A stretch of DNA of 64,000 nt from positions 1-64,000 of the forward strand of contig MTSL01000063.1 in NCBI GenBank assembly GCA_002794465.1. Direction: 5' to 3'. The notes beneath the pieces were generated by a model. It made no database searches, was not told the origin of the DNA, and saw only the letters and a list, made by a program, of their open reading frames with translations. The translations under genes were made by a program, and so were the position numbers. The stretch comes from Paramicrosporidium saccamoebae (lineage: Eukaryota; Rozellomycota). Within the stretch, counting starts at the first letter, position 1; the number at the start of each line of letters is the position of its first letter. Of the stretch, positions 1 through 10,251 are shown in pieces.

Positions 1-239
1 TAAGATTCAACCACAAAATTCAGTGGAAAGAATACGTGAGATTCGACTGAAAAGTAGTAATAAATGGGCTTCCTTCCGCTCTACTACACCGTAATGATAC
101 ACTTGTAAGATAGTGGATAGATTGCCATGTCCTTTCAGGATAACCCCCTAGTTTGGAGATGATATATCGGAGCGATCGGTGTAAGATAACATCCTTGCTG
201 GCTTGGGAGTATTAATACGTCATTTTCAAGACTATAAAT

Positions 240-330
240 AGATTGTTGGCTTAGCAGGGAACAATTTCTCTTTCCGCCTGACTTGGTCCGTGGCATCTTC
301 TCCACTACCTGACATATTGGCTCTTGGATA
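240..330 (+). repeat. Dispersed intergenic repeat, partial copy A
   Basis: This stretch matches the 3' half of the repeat at 7110-7446, in the same orientation. Shared blocks are AGCAG followed by A-rich sequence, TTTCCGCCTGAC, GTCCGTGG and CCACTAC. It codes for nothing recognisable. It lies where the missing ATP-binding half of the adjacent ABCG-type gene would be expected, so it may mark an old insertion or deletion. Positions 1-240 show no coding sequence in any frame. Confidence 0.6.
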
Positions 331-410
331 GCTTAATTTATTTGGAGTGGATGTGCTTATAAAATTGGCATCGTCATGATCCTGATGAATGAAGGTGGGC
401 GTGCTTCTAG

Positions 411-1311
411 AGTATTGTTTGTTAGTCAAGTTTTATTTCCACAATGATGTAAGAAGGAAGCCTTTGCTTATTACATTATGGCTTGGGCAGTACGTTTTAA
501 CAGCTCTGTTACTCTCCTTTGCGTATGGATGGAGAACAATTATGTGATCTCTCTGTAGACATTTCAATGCTGGAAACTACGAGACACATCCAGCTTCAAA
601 AATTACCGTGCTCTACACTTCTAGATTGTTCGTCATCCTAACTACACTACCATTCCTCGCCGGCTATCTCGCACCAGAACGACAACTTTTGCAACAGAGC
701 TTTCATGGTTTACAAGTGGCACCGGCAACGACGCTCCTTGCAAAATTCACAGTGTACGTGTTAGTGAGAGAATTGCTATTTATCCCATACTCAGTGATCG
801 TTTATCCGCTGACCGCACTACGTCCTGGGGTCAACCATTTCTTGGTGTACGTGCTAATCTTATGGATACATCAGTTTTCTAAAAGTGCTCTTGGATTCTT
901 CGTATCTGCCTGTTTTGCCTCCACTCCCGTACTTTCATGTCAGCTTTACAGATCGATCGCCTATAGGTGGCCGACTTTGTCCTGTCTTCGCTCGCATTGG
1001 TGAACCTTTTGTTTGGTGGAGGGATCACGACAGGACTACAAATTCCTGGTAGCCTACGCTGGATCCGGTACGTGATTATTTCGTTTTATGCGCATCAGGC
1101 CCTGCTTCATAATCAATTTGGTGGCAAGTATTCCGGCGATGAACAGCTTGGATACTTGCTACGGCGTCACGGATTTGACAAATTCCTTACCGAATGGTTC
1201 TCAATGCTAATGATGCTTATCATTGGCATGACGCTTTTATTGACTGCTGTTTTCGCGCTCACATATACTACAGCTCATTGGCACCTTTACCCCAGCCGAC
1301 GGGTGCCGTAA
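411..1311 (+). CDS. ABCG-family transporter, C-terminal membrane part only (partial or broken)
   Basis: Three exons can be joined: about 411-522, 559-928 and 967-1311. The introns of 36 and 38 nt keep the frame. The joined protein has a basic R-R-K-P entry to a first membrane helix, a later helix with V-R-E-L-L-F-I-P, and near the C-terminus F-G-G-G-I then W-I-R-Y. This order is typical of the ABC2 membrane domain of ABCG (white-type) half transporters. The nucleotide-binding domain (Walker A, signature, Walker B) should lie upstream in this family. Bases 1-410 contain stops in all frames and a dispersed repeat. The gene is therefore a 3' remnant, or has an unusually distant 5' part outside the window. 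No convincing start codon was found. The substrate is unknown. Confidence 0.6.
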
Positions 1312-1385
1312 AGGGAAATTTAATAAATACGTTACTAAAGTTCTGGAAGTTGTCAGACCACCGGGGGCTCGGTCATTGATTTCGA

Positions 1386-2981
1386 ATGAGCTTGGTTTTT
1401 GACGAATATGGACGCCCATTCATTATTGTGCGGGAACAAGACAAGAAAAGCCGCCTAACTGGACTAGAAGCACAGAAGGCGCATATAATGGCGGCCAAGG
1501 CTGTTGCGGCCATAATGAGAACGTCACTGGGACCCAAAGGGATGGACAAAATTATGGTCTCTCCCGATGGTGACCTGACGATTACAAATGATGGAGCCAC
1601 CATCCTCAAGAACATCAAAGTGGACCATCAGGTGGCCAAGCTGTTGGTGGAGCTGAGCCAAGCCCAGGATGATGAAATTGGAGATGGAACGACAGGTGTT
1701 GTTGTTCTGGCCGGCGCCCTGCTGGAACAGGCAGAAAGTCTCCTTGAGCGTGGAATCCATCCTGCTAAAATTTCGGATGGATATGAGCGTGCTTGCAAAT
1801 TGGCTATTAAGCATCTCGATAGTATTGCTGAAACAAACTCGACGGATGCCAGAGAGGCTCTCCTTCGTACCGCCCGCACCAGTCTTGGCTCAAAAGTCGT
1901 AAGCAAATGTCAAGAGCTGTACGCTCAAATAGCCGTTGATGCAGTGCTCGCAGTTGCGGATGGCAGTGACGTCGATTTTGAACTCATTCGTGTGGTCGGT
2001 AAGGTTGGAGGCGAATTGGCAGACAGTCAGCTTGTCCGTGGGGTGGTCATTGACAAGGAAATGAGCCATCCCCAAATGCCCAAGGAACTAAAGGACGTCA
2101 AGATTGCCATCCTCAACTGTCCATTTGAGCCCCCCAAGCCGAAAACTAAGCATAAATTGGATATTACCTCAGTTGCCGAATATGGCAAGTTGCGCGAGTA
2201 TGAAAAGGAAGTTTTTATCAAAATGGTACAGCAGGTAAAGGATTCTGGCGCCACCTTGGCTGTGTGTCAGTGGGGCTTTGATGATGAGGCAAATCACTTG
2301 TTGCTTCAGAACGACCTGCCCGCTATACGTTGGGTCGGTGGTTCTGAGATTGAACTGGTCGCGATTGCCACCGCTGGACGAATTGTCGCTCGGTTCGGAG
2401 ACCTTAGCAAGGAGAAGCTTGGCTTTGCAGGACGTGTTCGTGAAGTTCCCCTTGGCACCACTAAGGATCGTCTCGTATTCATTGAAGAATGCGCCAATTC
2501 CCGTGCCGTGACCGTTCTCGTCCGTGGTGGAAATCAAATGATGGTCGATGAAGCCAAACGCGCCCTCCACGATGCTCTCTGTGCTGTCCGCAATATGCTC
2601 CGTGACAATCGCATTATTTACGGCGGCGGTGCAGCGGAGATTGCCTGCGCTTTAAATGTCGCCGATGCCGCCGACCAAATCAGCTCAATTGAGCAGTACG
2701 CCATCCGTTCCTTTGCCACAGCACTCGAAGCCATTCCTGAAGCCTTGGCTGCCAATTCGGGACTCATTCCCATTGATGCTGTCGCCGCTCTCAAGTCACA
2801 GCAGATGGCCCAGAATAATCATCGTCTTGGCATTGATTGCAGTGGTGCTGGTACAAACGACATGCATTCACAGAATGTAACTGATCCGCTCATTTCAAAG
2901 AGACAGCAATTTCTTCTTGCTACCCAACTTGTCCGCATGATCCTCAAAATTGACGATGTTATCACTCAGTCCGAGCTATAA
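1386..2981 (+). CDS. CCT5: T-complex protein 1 subunit epsilon (CCT5)
   Basis: A single-exon gene of 531 aa, the normal length for a CCT subunit. It is one of eight subunits of the cytosolic chaperonin that folds actin, tubulin and WD40 proteins. Visible group II chaperonin features are [10 protein letters not shown] near residue 40, the ATP-binding [10 protein letters not shown] near 95, and G-G-G-A-A-E-I-A near 413. The N-terminal [11 protein letters not shown] and R-G-I-H-P-A assign it to the epsilon subunit. The start at 1386 is the first ATG and matches family N-termini. It is intronless, unlike most neighbours. Confidence 0.95.
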   Translation: MSLVFDEYGRPFIIVREQDKKSRLTGLEAQKAHIMAAKAVAAIMRTSLGPKGMDKIMVSPDGDLTITNDGATILKNIKVDHQVAKLLVELSQAQDDEIGDGTTGVVVLAGALLEQAESLLERGIHPAKISDGYERACKLAIKHLDSIAETNSTDAREALLRTARTSLGSKVVSKCQELYAQIAVDAVLAVADGSDVDFELIRVVGKVGGELADSQLVRGVVIDKEMSHPQMPKELKDVKIAILNCPFEPPKPKTKHKLDITSVAEYGKLREYEKEVFIKMVQQVKDSGATLAVCQWGFDDEANHLLLQNDLPAIRWVGGSEIELVAIATAGRIVARFGDLSKEKLGFAGRVREVPLGTTKDRLVFIEECANSRAVTVLVRGGNQMMVDEAKRALHDALCAVRNMLRDNRIIYGGGAAEIACALNVADAADQISSIEQYAIRSFATALEAIPEALAANSGLIPIDAVAALKSQQMAQNNHRLGIDCSGAGTNDMHSQNVTDPLISKRQQFLLATQLVRMILKIDDVITQSEL

Positions 2982-3025
2982 TTCCGAATACAATAAATGT
3001 CAATATTGATTCCTTCCTAAATGGG

Positions 3026-4313
3026 ATGTTTGTCTCCAAAGTTGCTGCTCGGGCTGAGCTGGAAATGTCGGGAGCAAATGAAGGTCCGACAACCAAACTG
3101 ACTCGGCTTTACGAAGATGGGAAGGAGGCCCTCGCCGACAGGAACTACAAGAAGGCTATCAAAAAGTTTGATAAAGCATTGGCGGAATTCGACCCAAACT
3201 CGGATACTCGACATGACAAGGCCATTGTGCTTTGTGCTCGTTCTGCCGCAAAATATCATTCGGGAAAATACGACGAGTCACTAAAGGATGCCGAACTGGC
3301 TGTACAAACAAGACCCGAAAGTTCCAAAGTCATTCCAATCATAGGGTGTACTTATTTCTAGAGTCATTTCCGGAAAGCTGAAGCACTGGCTGCTTTGAAG
3401 CGGCATAGCGAGGCGCTTGCTGGATACCAAACGGCAAAATCATTAGTACGGCGTCTAGAAACTGTTCCTTAAGTACTAGGAAGAGGATCCGCGTTCCTTG
3501 GATATTGTTGAATTGCGAATCGTTCGACTAAATCAGGAAAAAGATGCAGAGGAAAGTGGCCTGTATTTTCGACAATTGCGTCCAGGCTTTGACATATGCC
3601 GTGGATCGTACAATCCCATTAAAAAGCTTGTGTACGAATTTGCTCGCGGAATGCAGAATATTGTCTACGCGGTGGGCGACACTACTAAAAGGGAATGCTT
3701 GATATTCGATGCCTGTTGGGATTCTGACGGCATTCTAGAGGCCATCTCCAAGGATGGGATGGTCCCCGTTGGCTGCGTCATTACCCACAACCACTTTGAT
3801 CACGTCGGTGGCAAACCTCCTCCTCCATTCCGCTCATATGGAGTGACCGTGCAAGGAGTCAAAAACATTCTAGAAAGACATCCGAAAATCCCAGTTTATG
3901 TTCACCAGGATGATGCCGATACATTTCAAAATGACTCTGGAGTTGATCCTGGAAGAATCATCACGACTCGTGATGGTTTCGAAATTTCTGTGGGAGAGGT
4001 TAGTTTCAAGGTAATCCATACTCCAGGACATACTCCAGGCTCGCAGTGCCTCCTGGTAAACAACGTCAGACTACTCACTGGTGACACTCTGTTTCCAAGC
4101 AGCTGTGGGAGAATGGATCTTCCCGGCGGCTGTCCCACGGCAATGTTTGATTCACTGCAGAATCGCCTAGGAGGCCTCCCATGCAGTACTGTGGTATACC
4201 CGGGACATAGCTATGGAAATTGCACTCTATCTACCATTGGAAGGGAGAGAAGGGTTGGCGTATTGAAGCCAAGGAGCCTAGAAGAATGGCTTGGAGAGCT
4301 GGGGAAAGGCTAG
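3026..4313 (+). CDS. TPR domain fused to a glyoxalase II-like metallo-beta-lactamase hydrolase
   Basis: Three exons, 3026-3328, 3362-3445 and 3480-4313, give 406 aa. A second in-frame ATG at 3065 is an equally good start. Residues about 25-130 form TPR-type helix pairs (KKAIKKFDKAL, ARSAAKYHSGKYDES, HFRKAEALAALKRHSEAL). Residues about 150-400 are a metallo-beta-lactamase fold with complete metal ligands: HNHFDH near 230, HTPGHTPG, TGDTLF, YPGH. The approach Y-F-R-Q-L and A-R-G-M-Q-N is typical of hydroxyacylglutathione hydrolase-like proteins. The second intron (34 nt, GTACGG to CTAG) joins the parts in frame. The hydrolase half has no ATG of its own before its conserved core. A thioester or glutathione-linked substrate is inferred from the family; the role of the TPR is unknown. 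Confidence 0.75.
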
Positions 4314-4379
4314 GGTGACTATTACTTCAAATAGATGTATATTCGATGAAAGTCTTGTCTGGATAAAACGGCATGTTGC

Positions 4380-4500
4380 TGTGACGTGGGGGGGGGATTT
4401 GTTGGCAAGGATTTCGCCATCACTGTGATAATGACTCGTGCGTTGCGTAGTGGGGAAAAGGATATCACGTACTTTGTCGGGCGAGAAGAGAAGAGAAGGG
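4380..4500 (-). repeat. Dispersed intergenic repeat, partial copy B (inverted)
   Basis: The blocks CGTAGTGGGGA, ACTTTGTC and GGCGAGAAG read as the reverse complement of the 3' half of the repeat at 7110-7446. It sits in the 350-bp spacer between the TPR-hydrolase gene and GTP cyclohydrolase I. The rest of that spacer holds short GTTTACTCGCT direct repeats near 4520-4550 and nothing else recognisable. Confidence 0.55.
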
Positions 4501-4663
4501 ATGAGAAGACTCGTTCACCCGTTTACTCGCTTAACCGTTTACTCGCTCACCGTTTCACTGTTAATTCAACGGCCTATTTATAATCTCGCAAGTAACTTAA
4601 TAATCCTCTACACCACATATGCATGGTCTTATGATTTAAGGAAATTATCGGGTCGCTTATTTA

Positions 4664-5519
4664 ATGCGACGGGCTTCCTCAAATGGGAGCCATCATGCGA
4701 GCTTGGCCAACGCTGAGGACCACGACGAATCTCTAATGGGGTCTTCGGATGTTTGCTCAAAGGCTGTACGCACTCCCTTGCTTATGCCGGACGAGCTCTC
4801 ATGGCCCAGTAAGGAGACCAAATTTGCCTCCATTTTGTAGTACCATCGACCAAGAAACGATTCTTGCAAACCCCAGAAGAACGATGCGAAAATCGAGACA
4901 AAATCGCTGAGGCTGTGAAAACCATATTGACTTGTCTGGGCGAGGATCCCAGTAGAGATGGGCTGCTCAAGACCCCGCAACGTTATGCTGATGCACTGTT
5001 ATTTCTTACCAGAGGGTACGAGTTGGATTTGGAGAGTAATCGTTCCACTGTTAATAACCTATAGAACTTGTAAATGGTGCCGTGTTTGAGGAAAACCATG
5101 ACGAGATGGTTATTGTACGTGATATTGATGTATATTCTCTTTGCGAACATCATTTGGTGCCATTTCACGGCAAGGTTCACATTGGATACATTCCAAATCG
5201 CAGAGTCCTTGGACTCTCGAAACTAGCTAGAATTGCAGATTTTTTCGCCCGCCGTCTCCAGGTTCAAGAGCGCCTCACTAAGCAAATTGCCCTTGCTATA
5301 ATGGAGATCCTGAGTCCCCTAGGGGTTGCTGTTGTACTCGAGGCAAAGTAGGTCATGTTCAGAATTCAGTAAGTGATCCGTAGTCATATGTGTATGGAGA
5401 TGCGTGGAGTGCAAAAAACGGGCGCTAATACGGTCACTTCTGCCATGTTAGGGGTGTTCCGTACAGATCAAAAGACGCGTGACGAGTTCCTAACCTTAAT
5501 TAGAAGCCATTCAAAATAA
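4664..5519 (+). CDS. GTP cyclohydrolase I
   Basis: Four exons, 4664-4808, 4841-5035, 5065-5347 and 5384-5519, give 252 aa. The enzyme converts GTP to 7,8-dihydroneopterin triphosphate, the first step of folate and tetrahydrobiopterin synthesis. Visible motifs are [12 protein letters not shown], the catalytic and zinc-binding [23 protein letters not shown], and the C-terminal [11 protein letters not shown] with TSAMLGVF. The introns are 32, 29 and 36 nt, and splicing restores the family motif across every junction (for example L-V-N-G-A-V-F and E-A-N-H-M-C-M). The start at 4664 gives a polar N-terminal extension; a second in-frame ATG is at 4736. Confidence 0.93.
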
Positions 5520-5562
5520 TTGAGACTTTCGTGTTAAGTAAAAGCCGACCTATAGAATTGTC

Positions 5563-7029
5563 ATGACTGTCATTTTCCCCAGGAGACTGGGACAAAAGTA
5601 TCAGCTATTAGAAGTTATTGGACATGGCACATTCAGCACGTACTCGGTCAACCCTTTGTATTAACGCTGATAAAGTGTGTGGCGTGGACTGTGCATTGCC
5701 ACTAGCCAGCCTGTTGCCGTCAAAGTAATACAAAAGCGCGACAGAAAAACACAAGGCGGCTCGCCCATTGAGAAGGAGATTCTGATTCATCGGAACCTTG
5801 TCCATCCCAACATTGTCAAACTGCTCGAGGTCCTTGAAGATGGGGAACGAGTGTATCTTGTCGAAGAGTACTGCGCCGGCGGTGAACTGTTTGAAAGGAT
5901 AGGTACGGCAACAATTTATCTGGCACTCATTGTAGAACCGGACGTTGGTTTCCAGCCGATAGTAGCACATTTCTATTTCAAGCAGCTACTCCAAGTTATC
6001 TCTTACTTACATAGCAAAGGAATCGCGCATCGCGATATTAAGCCGGAAAACTTGCTTATTGACGAGCAGGGAAACTTGAAACTGACAGATTTCGGACTAA
6101 GCACTTTGTTTAAAAAGGGCAATGCACAACGACGTTTGCAGACTCGCTGTGGTACATCTCTCTATATGGCACCCGAAGTTCTTGAGAGCTCGTATGAGGG
6201 AGACGAGGCAGATCGCTGGTCATGCGCAGTCGTTCTATTCGTAATGCTCATGGGAAGCCATCCTTGGGAGGAGCCATCTGCGAGCTGTACTTTTTACAGA
6301 AAGTTTGCTCTCTTGACCACCCACGACTATCTGCCGTGGAATCGATTAGATTCTTCCTGCCGTGACTTACTAGAAGGTATGCTAAATCCTGATCCGCGGA
6401 AAAGGTGGAACGCTGAAAAGATTAGAGCAAGCCCGTGGGTCGATCAGCCCAATTCGCTACTCGACGATCAGATGCTCTGCGCAGACGCAAATGCACTGTT
6501 TCAGTCCATGGTATCATCGATAATAGTTCAAGACAATAGGTTAATGTCTTTAACACAGCCTGAGATTCCCTCGGGCAAGACGTCCCAGACGGCTCAGCCA
6601 CGATATAGGCCGTTTATTGGATTCTCACAACCCATGTGTACTGATTTGATGATATCCAAGAACGTTGTTGAAGATGAATTGGGGTCATTTTCAACACGAT
6701 TGACTCGATTTTATCACGAGTCTAACTCTGTCAGCGTCTTGAACAAGATTGTTGGTATCCTAGAGTTGTTTCTGATTAAATGGAAATCAGGTCCGGCACC
6801 AAATCAGGTAACCTCGCCTAGTCTTTTCATGTTACAGATTTCATTCAATACGATCGATAAGAGAAAGAACCCACTAAACGGAAATGTTCTGGTCGTTTCG
6901 GTCAAAGAGGACGTCTCCATAGTCGTCTTTACCAAGAGCCGAGGTGACGGACTAGAATTTGGCAGATTGTTTAGAATGATTTATGACAAAGTACATAGCA
7001 AAGAGGCTGCGGAACGATATACATTATAG
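5563..7029 (+). CDS. CHK1: Checkpoint serine/threonine kinase CHK1
   Basis: Three exons, 5563-5639, 5676-5902 and 5936-7029, give 465 aa. The kinase domain fills about residues 8-270: glycine loop IGHGTFS, VAVKVI lysine, EYCAGGELF, catalytic HRDIKPEN, TDFGLS, and CGTSLYMAPE. The run ELFERI-EPDVG after splicing of a 33-nt intron is characteristic of CHK1. Unspliced, this intron stays open and would insert eleven residues. The C-terminus has a KA1-like stretch ending S-R-G-D-G-L-E-F-G-R-L-F, as in fungal and animal CHK1. It acts downstream of ATR to arrest the cycle after replication stress. It starts 43 bp after the GTP cyclohydrolase I stop. Confidence 0.93.
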
Positions 7030-7109
7030 AAGTGTTATGTGATGTAGAGGATTGTGGGGCTGGGACCCTGCATAAAATTCCTGGTTCTTTAGATTAGAGC
7101 ACCCGAATG

Positions 7110-7446
7110 TTACATAGTGGGGGAGGGTATTACCACAGTGTCAATATAAATGGGCGACAGGGACCTTTTTATCACCGACCAGTATGGACTCGCCGGCATA
7201 GTGTCCAAACAGTGGGAGTCGATACTTCTGTGACGTAGAGGATTGATTAGTTGGCTATGTGACGTAGGGGGTTGATTAGTTAGGTATTTGCGTGCTAGAG
7301 TGGATTGATTAGTTGGGTATTTGAGGACAGTGAGATGTGTATCCATACTACTCTAGAATCAGCAGTAAACAAACCCCCTTTTTCGCCTGACAAAGTCCGT
7401 GGTACTATCCCCACTACGCGACAAATCTACTCCTCGACTCTGACTC
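7110..7446 (+). repeat. Dispersed intergenic repeat, long copy C
   Basis: This is the longest copy of a non-coding repeat family. In order it holds a GGGTATTACCAC block, ATGGGCGACAGG, several copies of GATTGATTAGTTGG alternating with TGTGACGTAG, then ATTTGAGGACAGTGA, TGTATCCATACTA, AGCAGTAAACAAA, CGCCTGACAAAGTCCGTGG and CCACTACGCGACA. Related pieces occur near 240, 4380, 45290, 46806 and 49245. No ORF, terminal inverted repeat or polyA tail was recognised, so the element class is open. It fills most of the 508-bp spacer between CHK1 and SF3A1. Confidence 0.75.
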
Positions 7447-7537
7447 TCCTTTCCATCTTTGGACAACTGCTCGGCATCCGGCACCCAACTACGCGTTTCA
7501 CTACCTCACACAAAGACACTTTATAGAATAGATACAT

Positions 7538-8874
7538 TTACTGTTTCCGAGTGGATCGGCGATTATCTGGACCTGAATCTTTCCTAATTGCATCCGCTTC
7601 AGACTCGTTGCGCGCTTTGGTCATTACTTGCAAGTTCTGCGAAACTTCAGCGCCACTCAGGACATAATTCGACTCTTTGTGCTTGGCAATGTGACGATCT
7701 TTTTGCTCTTTCCACTTTGGATCCAGCGCCTCGATCCTCATGTGTTCAGCGATTTGCGATTGCGGCACAGATTGATTACAAAGAGGACAAACTTCCGTCG
7801 CCTCTGTTGAAGAAGTAGCTTTGGCTTGGGCTTTTGGCACGTAGTCCTCTCTGATTTTCACGCTGCCAGCGGGAGCGGTTGTTGCTCTTTTTGCGGGAGG
7901 CGCTGTAGAATCTTTGGCCAAAACAGGCGCAGCAACTTCCTCCACGTCCATCTCTTCTTCTTCTTCAAGCTCGACATGACTGGCAGTAGCCAGTCCGGCC
8001 ATAGTATTGCCATTCCATAATTCTCTGCGTTGCACCATAGACAATCTAGTAATTTCCGAGTATTCTAGTGGTTTGGGTAGTTCCATATTTCTATCGGATG
8101 GACCAAAATCGATCGTTTCAGCAATGACAAAATCGTGCCAGTCAATGGCTGCAAAGGCAAGTTTTTCCCTCTCGGCAATCTCCTCTTCCTTCATGTGCTG
8201 CTCACGGATATACCGAGTATACTCCACGCGCTGGAGAATGAGCCCTAAGATCTGATATTTTTCCTTTCCGTACATGTAAAGCTTCTCTAAGAGGGCTTTC
8301 GATGGCATCAAGACTCTCGAGTACTGTTCCACGAGTCTTAAAAATAGTCCATGCAAACTGTGATTCGGCCGCAAAAAGTCAAATTGTGGGTTACGCATTT
8401 CTCTTTGAGACAGATTCAAGAGAAACTGTCGGCCATTCCTGGCAACATATTTTGCTGTCAACTTGAGGACATTATAATCCAGCGCAGAGATGGAGGGAAT
8501 ATCTAGCAAAAAATCCAAAGGAGCGGGTTCCTTGGGAATCTTTGCAGCCGCCGGCTTGGTTGCTGTGGATGGCATCTGCCGTTCGTGGCGGGACGGCTCC
8601 ATCTCTTTACTCTTAGCAAGCATGTCATCAACCCCGTCTAAAATTAAAAGGACAAAGGAGGATAAATACCAGGACCAGCTCGTCGATACTCGTACAGGCG
8701 CTTCTGGTAGTATGGGTGGTATGGATCATTGGGATACAAAAACGAAAAACGCGGATTATGGCGTTCCTTTTCTAAAATCTTGTCTTCGAATCCTGTGCCA
8801 TTCTTGATAACATATGCAGCCAGCTTTTCCACAACCGTACGGATATCGGGAGGGGGTAGAATCACCGTGCTCAT
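7538..8874 (-). CDS. SF3A1: Splicing factor 3A subunit 1 (SF3A1/PRP21)
   Basis: Two exons on the minus strand (8670-8874, 7538-8637) with a 32-nt intron give 434 aa. The protein is part of the U2 snRNP SF3A complex that helps define the branch site. Two SURP modules are visible: residues about 8-55 (VVEKLAAYVIKNG, NPRFSFLYPNDPYHPYY) and about 110-160 (LTAKYVARNG, NPQFDFL). The C-terminal block CPLCNQ, then EHMRIEALDPKWKEQKDR, matches the SF3A1 core. The ubiquitin-like domain of animal SF3A1 is not seen. The start at 8874 leaves 58 bp to the divergent riboflavin kinase start, so both must share a very short promoter. Confidence 0.93.
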
Positions 8875-8932
8875 AGATGCAGCGCTACCCTGGCGATTCG
8901 GACAATTCACCTGCCATACAACTCTTGTTAGG

Positions 8933-9491
8933 ATGGTGCAAATTAAAGAGCCATCGACACTTGTCTCGATTTGCTCAGTTGTACAGCATGGATTCAACCG
9001 TGGCCGGGCCGAACTCGGAATTCCCACTGGTTCAAAGACTGCAAATATTGATTAGTAGCGAATATGTCTCCGGATGCAGCGCAGTCTTTACTTGTTAAGC
9101 TTGGAGATCCGGGAATATACTTTGGGATGGCCGCTATCCAAGACAATCCTCAGCATTTCGATGCCGTTGCTAGCCTGGGCTGGAATCCATTCTACCAACT
9201 CAAGTCTCCTACCTTTGTATGTTATTCGCCGTAATATAAAGTATTCTTAGGAAGTTCATTTGATGGATTATAATGGGCCCGACTTTTACGGAAAGGAGCT
9301 TTTAGTGGTGATTGCCGGTCATCTCCGTCCCGAAAAGAACTTTAATACTATCGGTGCAGCCTTGGTATCTCTAACTTTGCTTAGATGATCTCGTCAAAGC
9401 AATAAGGCAAGATATGGATCATGCAAAGCAAAGGCTGGACAGCGACGGTCTCCGCGACGCACTAATTAGAAGCTTACGGTTCCCCCAATAA
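8933..9491 (+). CDS. FMN1: Riboflavin kinase
   Basis: Four exons, 8933-9029, 9059-9216, 9251-9353 and 9385-9491, give 154 aa. The enzyme phosphorylates riboflavin to FMN. Family hallmarks are GFNRGRAELGIPTAN (the GIPTAN is created exactly by a 29-nt intron ending TAGTAG), GDPGIYFG, LGWNPFY, EVHLMDY, DFYGKEL and AGHLRPEKNF. The introns of 29, 34 and 31 nt all carry TTGAT, TATAA or CTAAC-like branch sequences near the end. No longer ORF reveals this gene; it is visible only after splicing. The stop-codon region is tandemly duplicated (see the repeat at 9466). Confidence 0.92.
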
Positions 9492-9517
9492 CTAGAAGCT
9501 TACTGCTCCCCCAATAA
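9466..9517 (+). repeat. Tandem duplication across the riboflavin kinase stop
   Basis: Two adjacent copies of about 26 bp share TAGAAGCTTAC, then a variable base pair, then TCCCCCAATAA. The first copy encodes the last residues and stop of riboflavin kinase; the second is in its 3' UTR. The copies differ at three positions. Confidence 0.85.
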
Positions 9518-9562
9518 ACATGGCCTCTTGCCAGGGTAGTTTGGACTACCCGCCTGCCAAAG

Positions 9563-9662
9563 GTAAGTGTCGGTTCTATATATCTTTCTCCTGGGTCCTC
9601 ATCCATCCGTCCCTTGGGCCGTCCTTTTTCCTCAAACAGTTCTGTAACTAGTCGTTTTATAG
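9563..9662 (+). promoter_or_regulatory. Probable 5'-UTR intron of RPL32
   Basis: GTAAGT at 9563 and TTATAG ending at 9662 lie directly before the RPL32 ATG at 9663. At 100 nt it is longer than the coding introns here. It contains ATCCATCC at 9601-9608, an 8-mer also found in the presumed 5'-UTR introns of RPL13, RPS16 and RPS12. Confidence 0.6.
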
Positions 9663-10103
9663 ATGCCGAAGGCTCTAAACCAGGTTAAGATTGTGAAGAA
9701 GCGCACGAAGAAGTTTGTTCGCTTTGAGAGCGACGAGTTCAAGACTGTCAAGGTATTTGCGTCTTTTCACTGTGTATCTAATCTTGCGTAGCCCAGCTGG
9801 CGCAAGCCCCGTGGTATTGACAATCGCGTCCGCCGTCGTTTCAAGGGAAACAAGGCCATGCCCGGCATTGGTTTCGGTTCCAACGCAGCTACTCGTCACA
9901 TGATGCCCAACGGATTCCGCAAGATTGTTATCAACAACGCTGAGGAACTCGAGATGCTTCTCCTCCAGAACCGCATCTTTGCTGCTGAGGTTGCCCACAA
10001 CGTCAGTGCCCGCAAGCGTCTGGCCATCGTCCAGCGTGCCAAGGAGCTCGATATTAAGCTGACCAACCCTCATGCCCGCCTTGTTGTTGCCGAGAATGCT
10101 TAA
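9663..10103 (+). CDS. RPL32: 60S ribosomal protein L32 (eL32)
   Basis: Two exons, 9663-9752 and 9792-10103, with a 39-nt intron (CTAAT branch) give 133 aa, the usual length. Conserved runs are [45 protein letters not shown] and VSARKR. It is a structural protein of the large cytosolic subunit. AATAAA follows 25 bp after the stop. Coding bases are G/C-ending and translation-optimised compared with neighbours, as expected for a highly expressed gene. Confidence 0.96.
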
Positions 10104-10251
10104 ATGTTCATGAGCGATCATACAATAAAGTAAAGTCCTTGTTTCTAAGCACAATGGTTCGAAAACATAAGAAACGCATTATTTTTTGAAACTGAGATCT
10201 GCCAACGCGGGCTATTTTGAATCATTATTGATTTCCGCTTTTGTCGACGAT

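Noticed and set aside
232-429. A 65-aa minus-strand ORF at the left end
   Set aside because: It lies on a dispersed repeat copy and ABCG exon sequence; composition is not protein-like.
3498-4313. Metallo-beta-lactamase hydrolase as a separate gene
   Set aside because: Its first in-frame ATG lies after the conserved N-terminal block, while a standard intron links it in frame to the TPR exon.
4693-4980. Minus-strand ORFs over GTP cyclohydrolase I, and similar antisense ORFs over CCT5, MRD1, RPS12 and RPS16
   Set aside because: They are shadows of strongly supported genes, with no homologous motifs of their own.
5903-5935. Eleven-residue insertion in the CHK1 kinase domain
   Set aside because: It is a 33-nt intron without a stop; removing it restores the CHK1 motif E-R-I-E-P-D-V-G.
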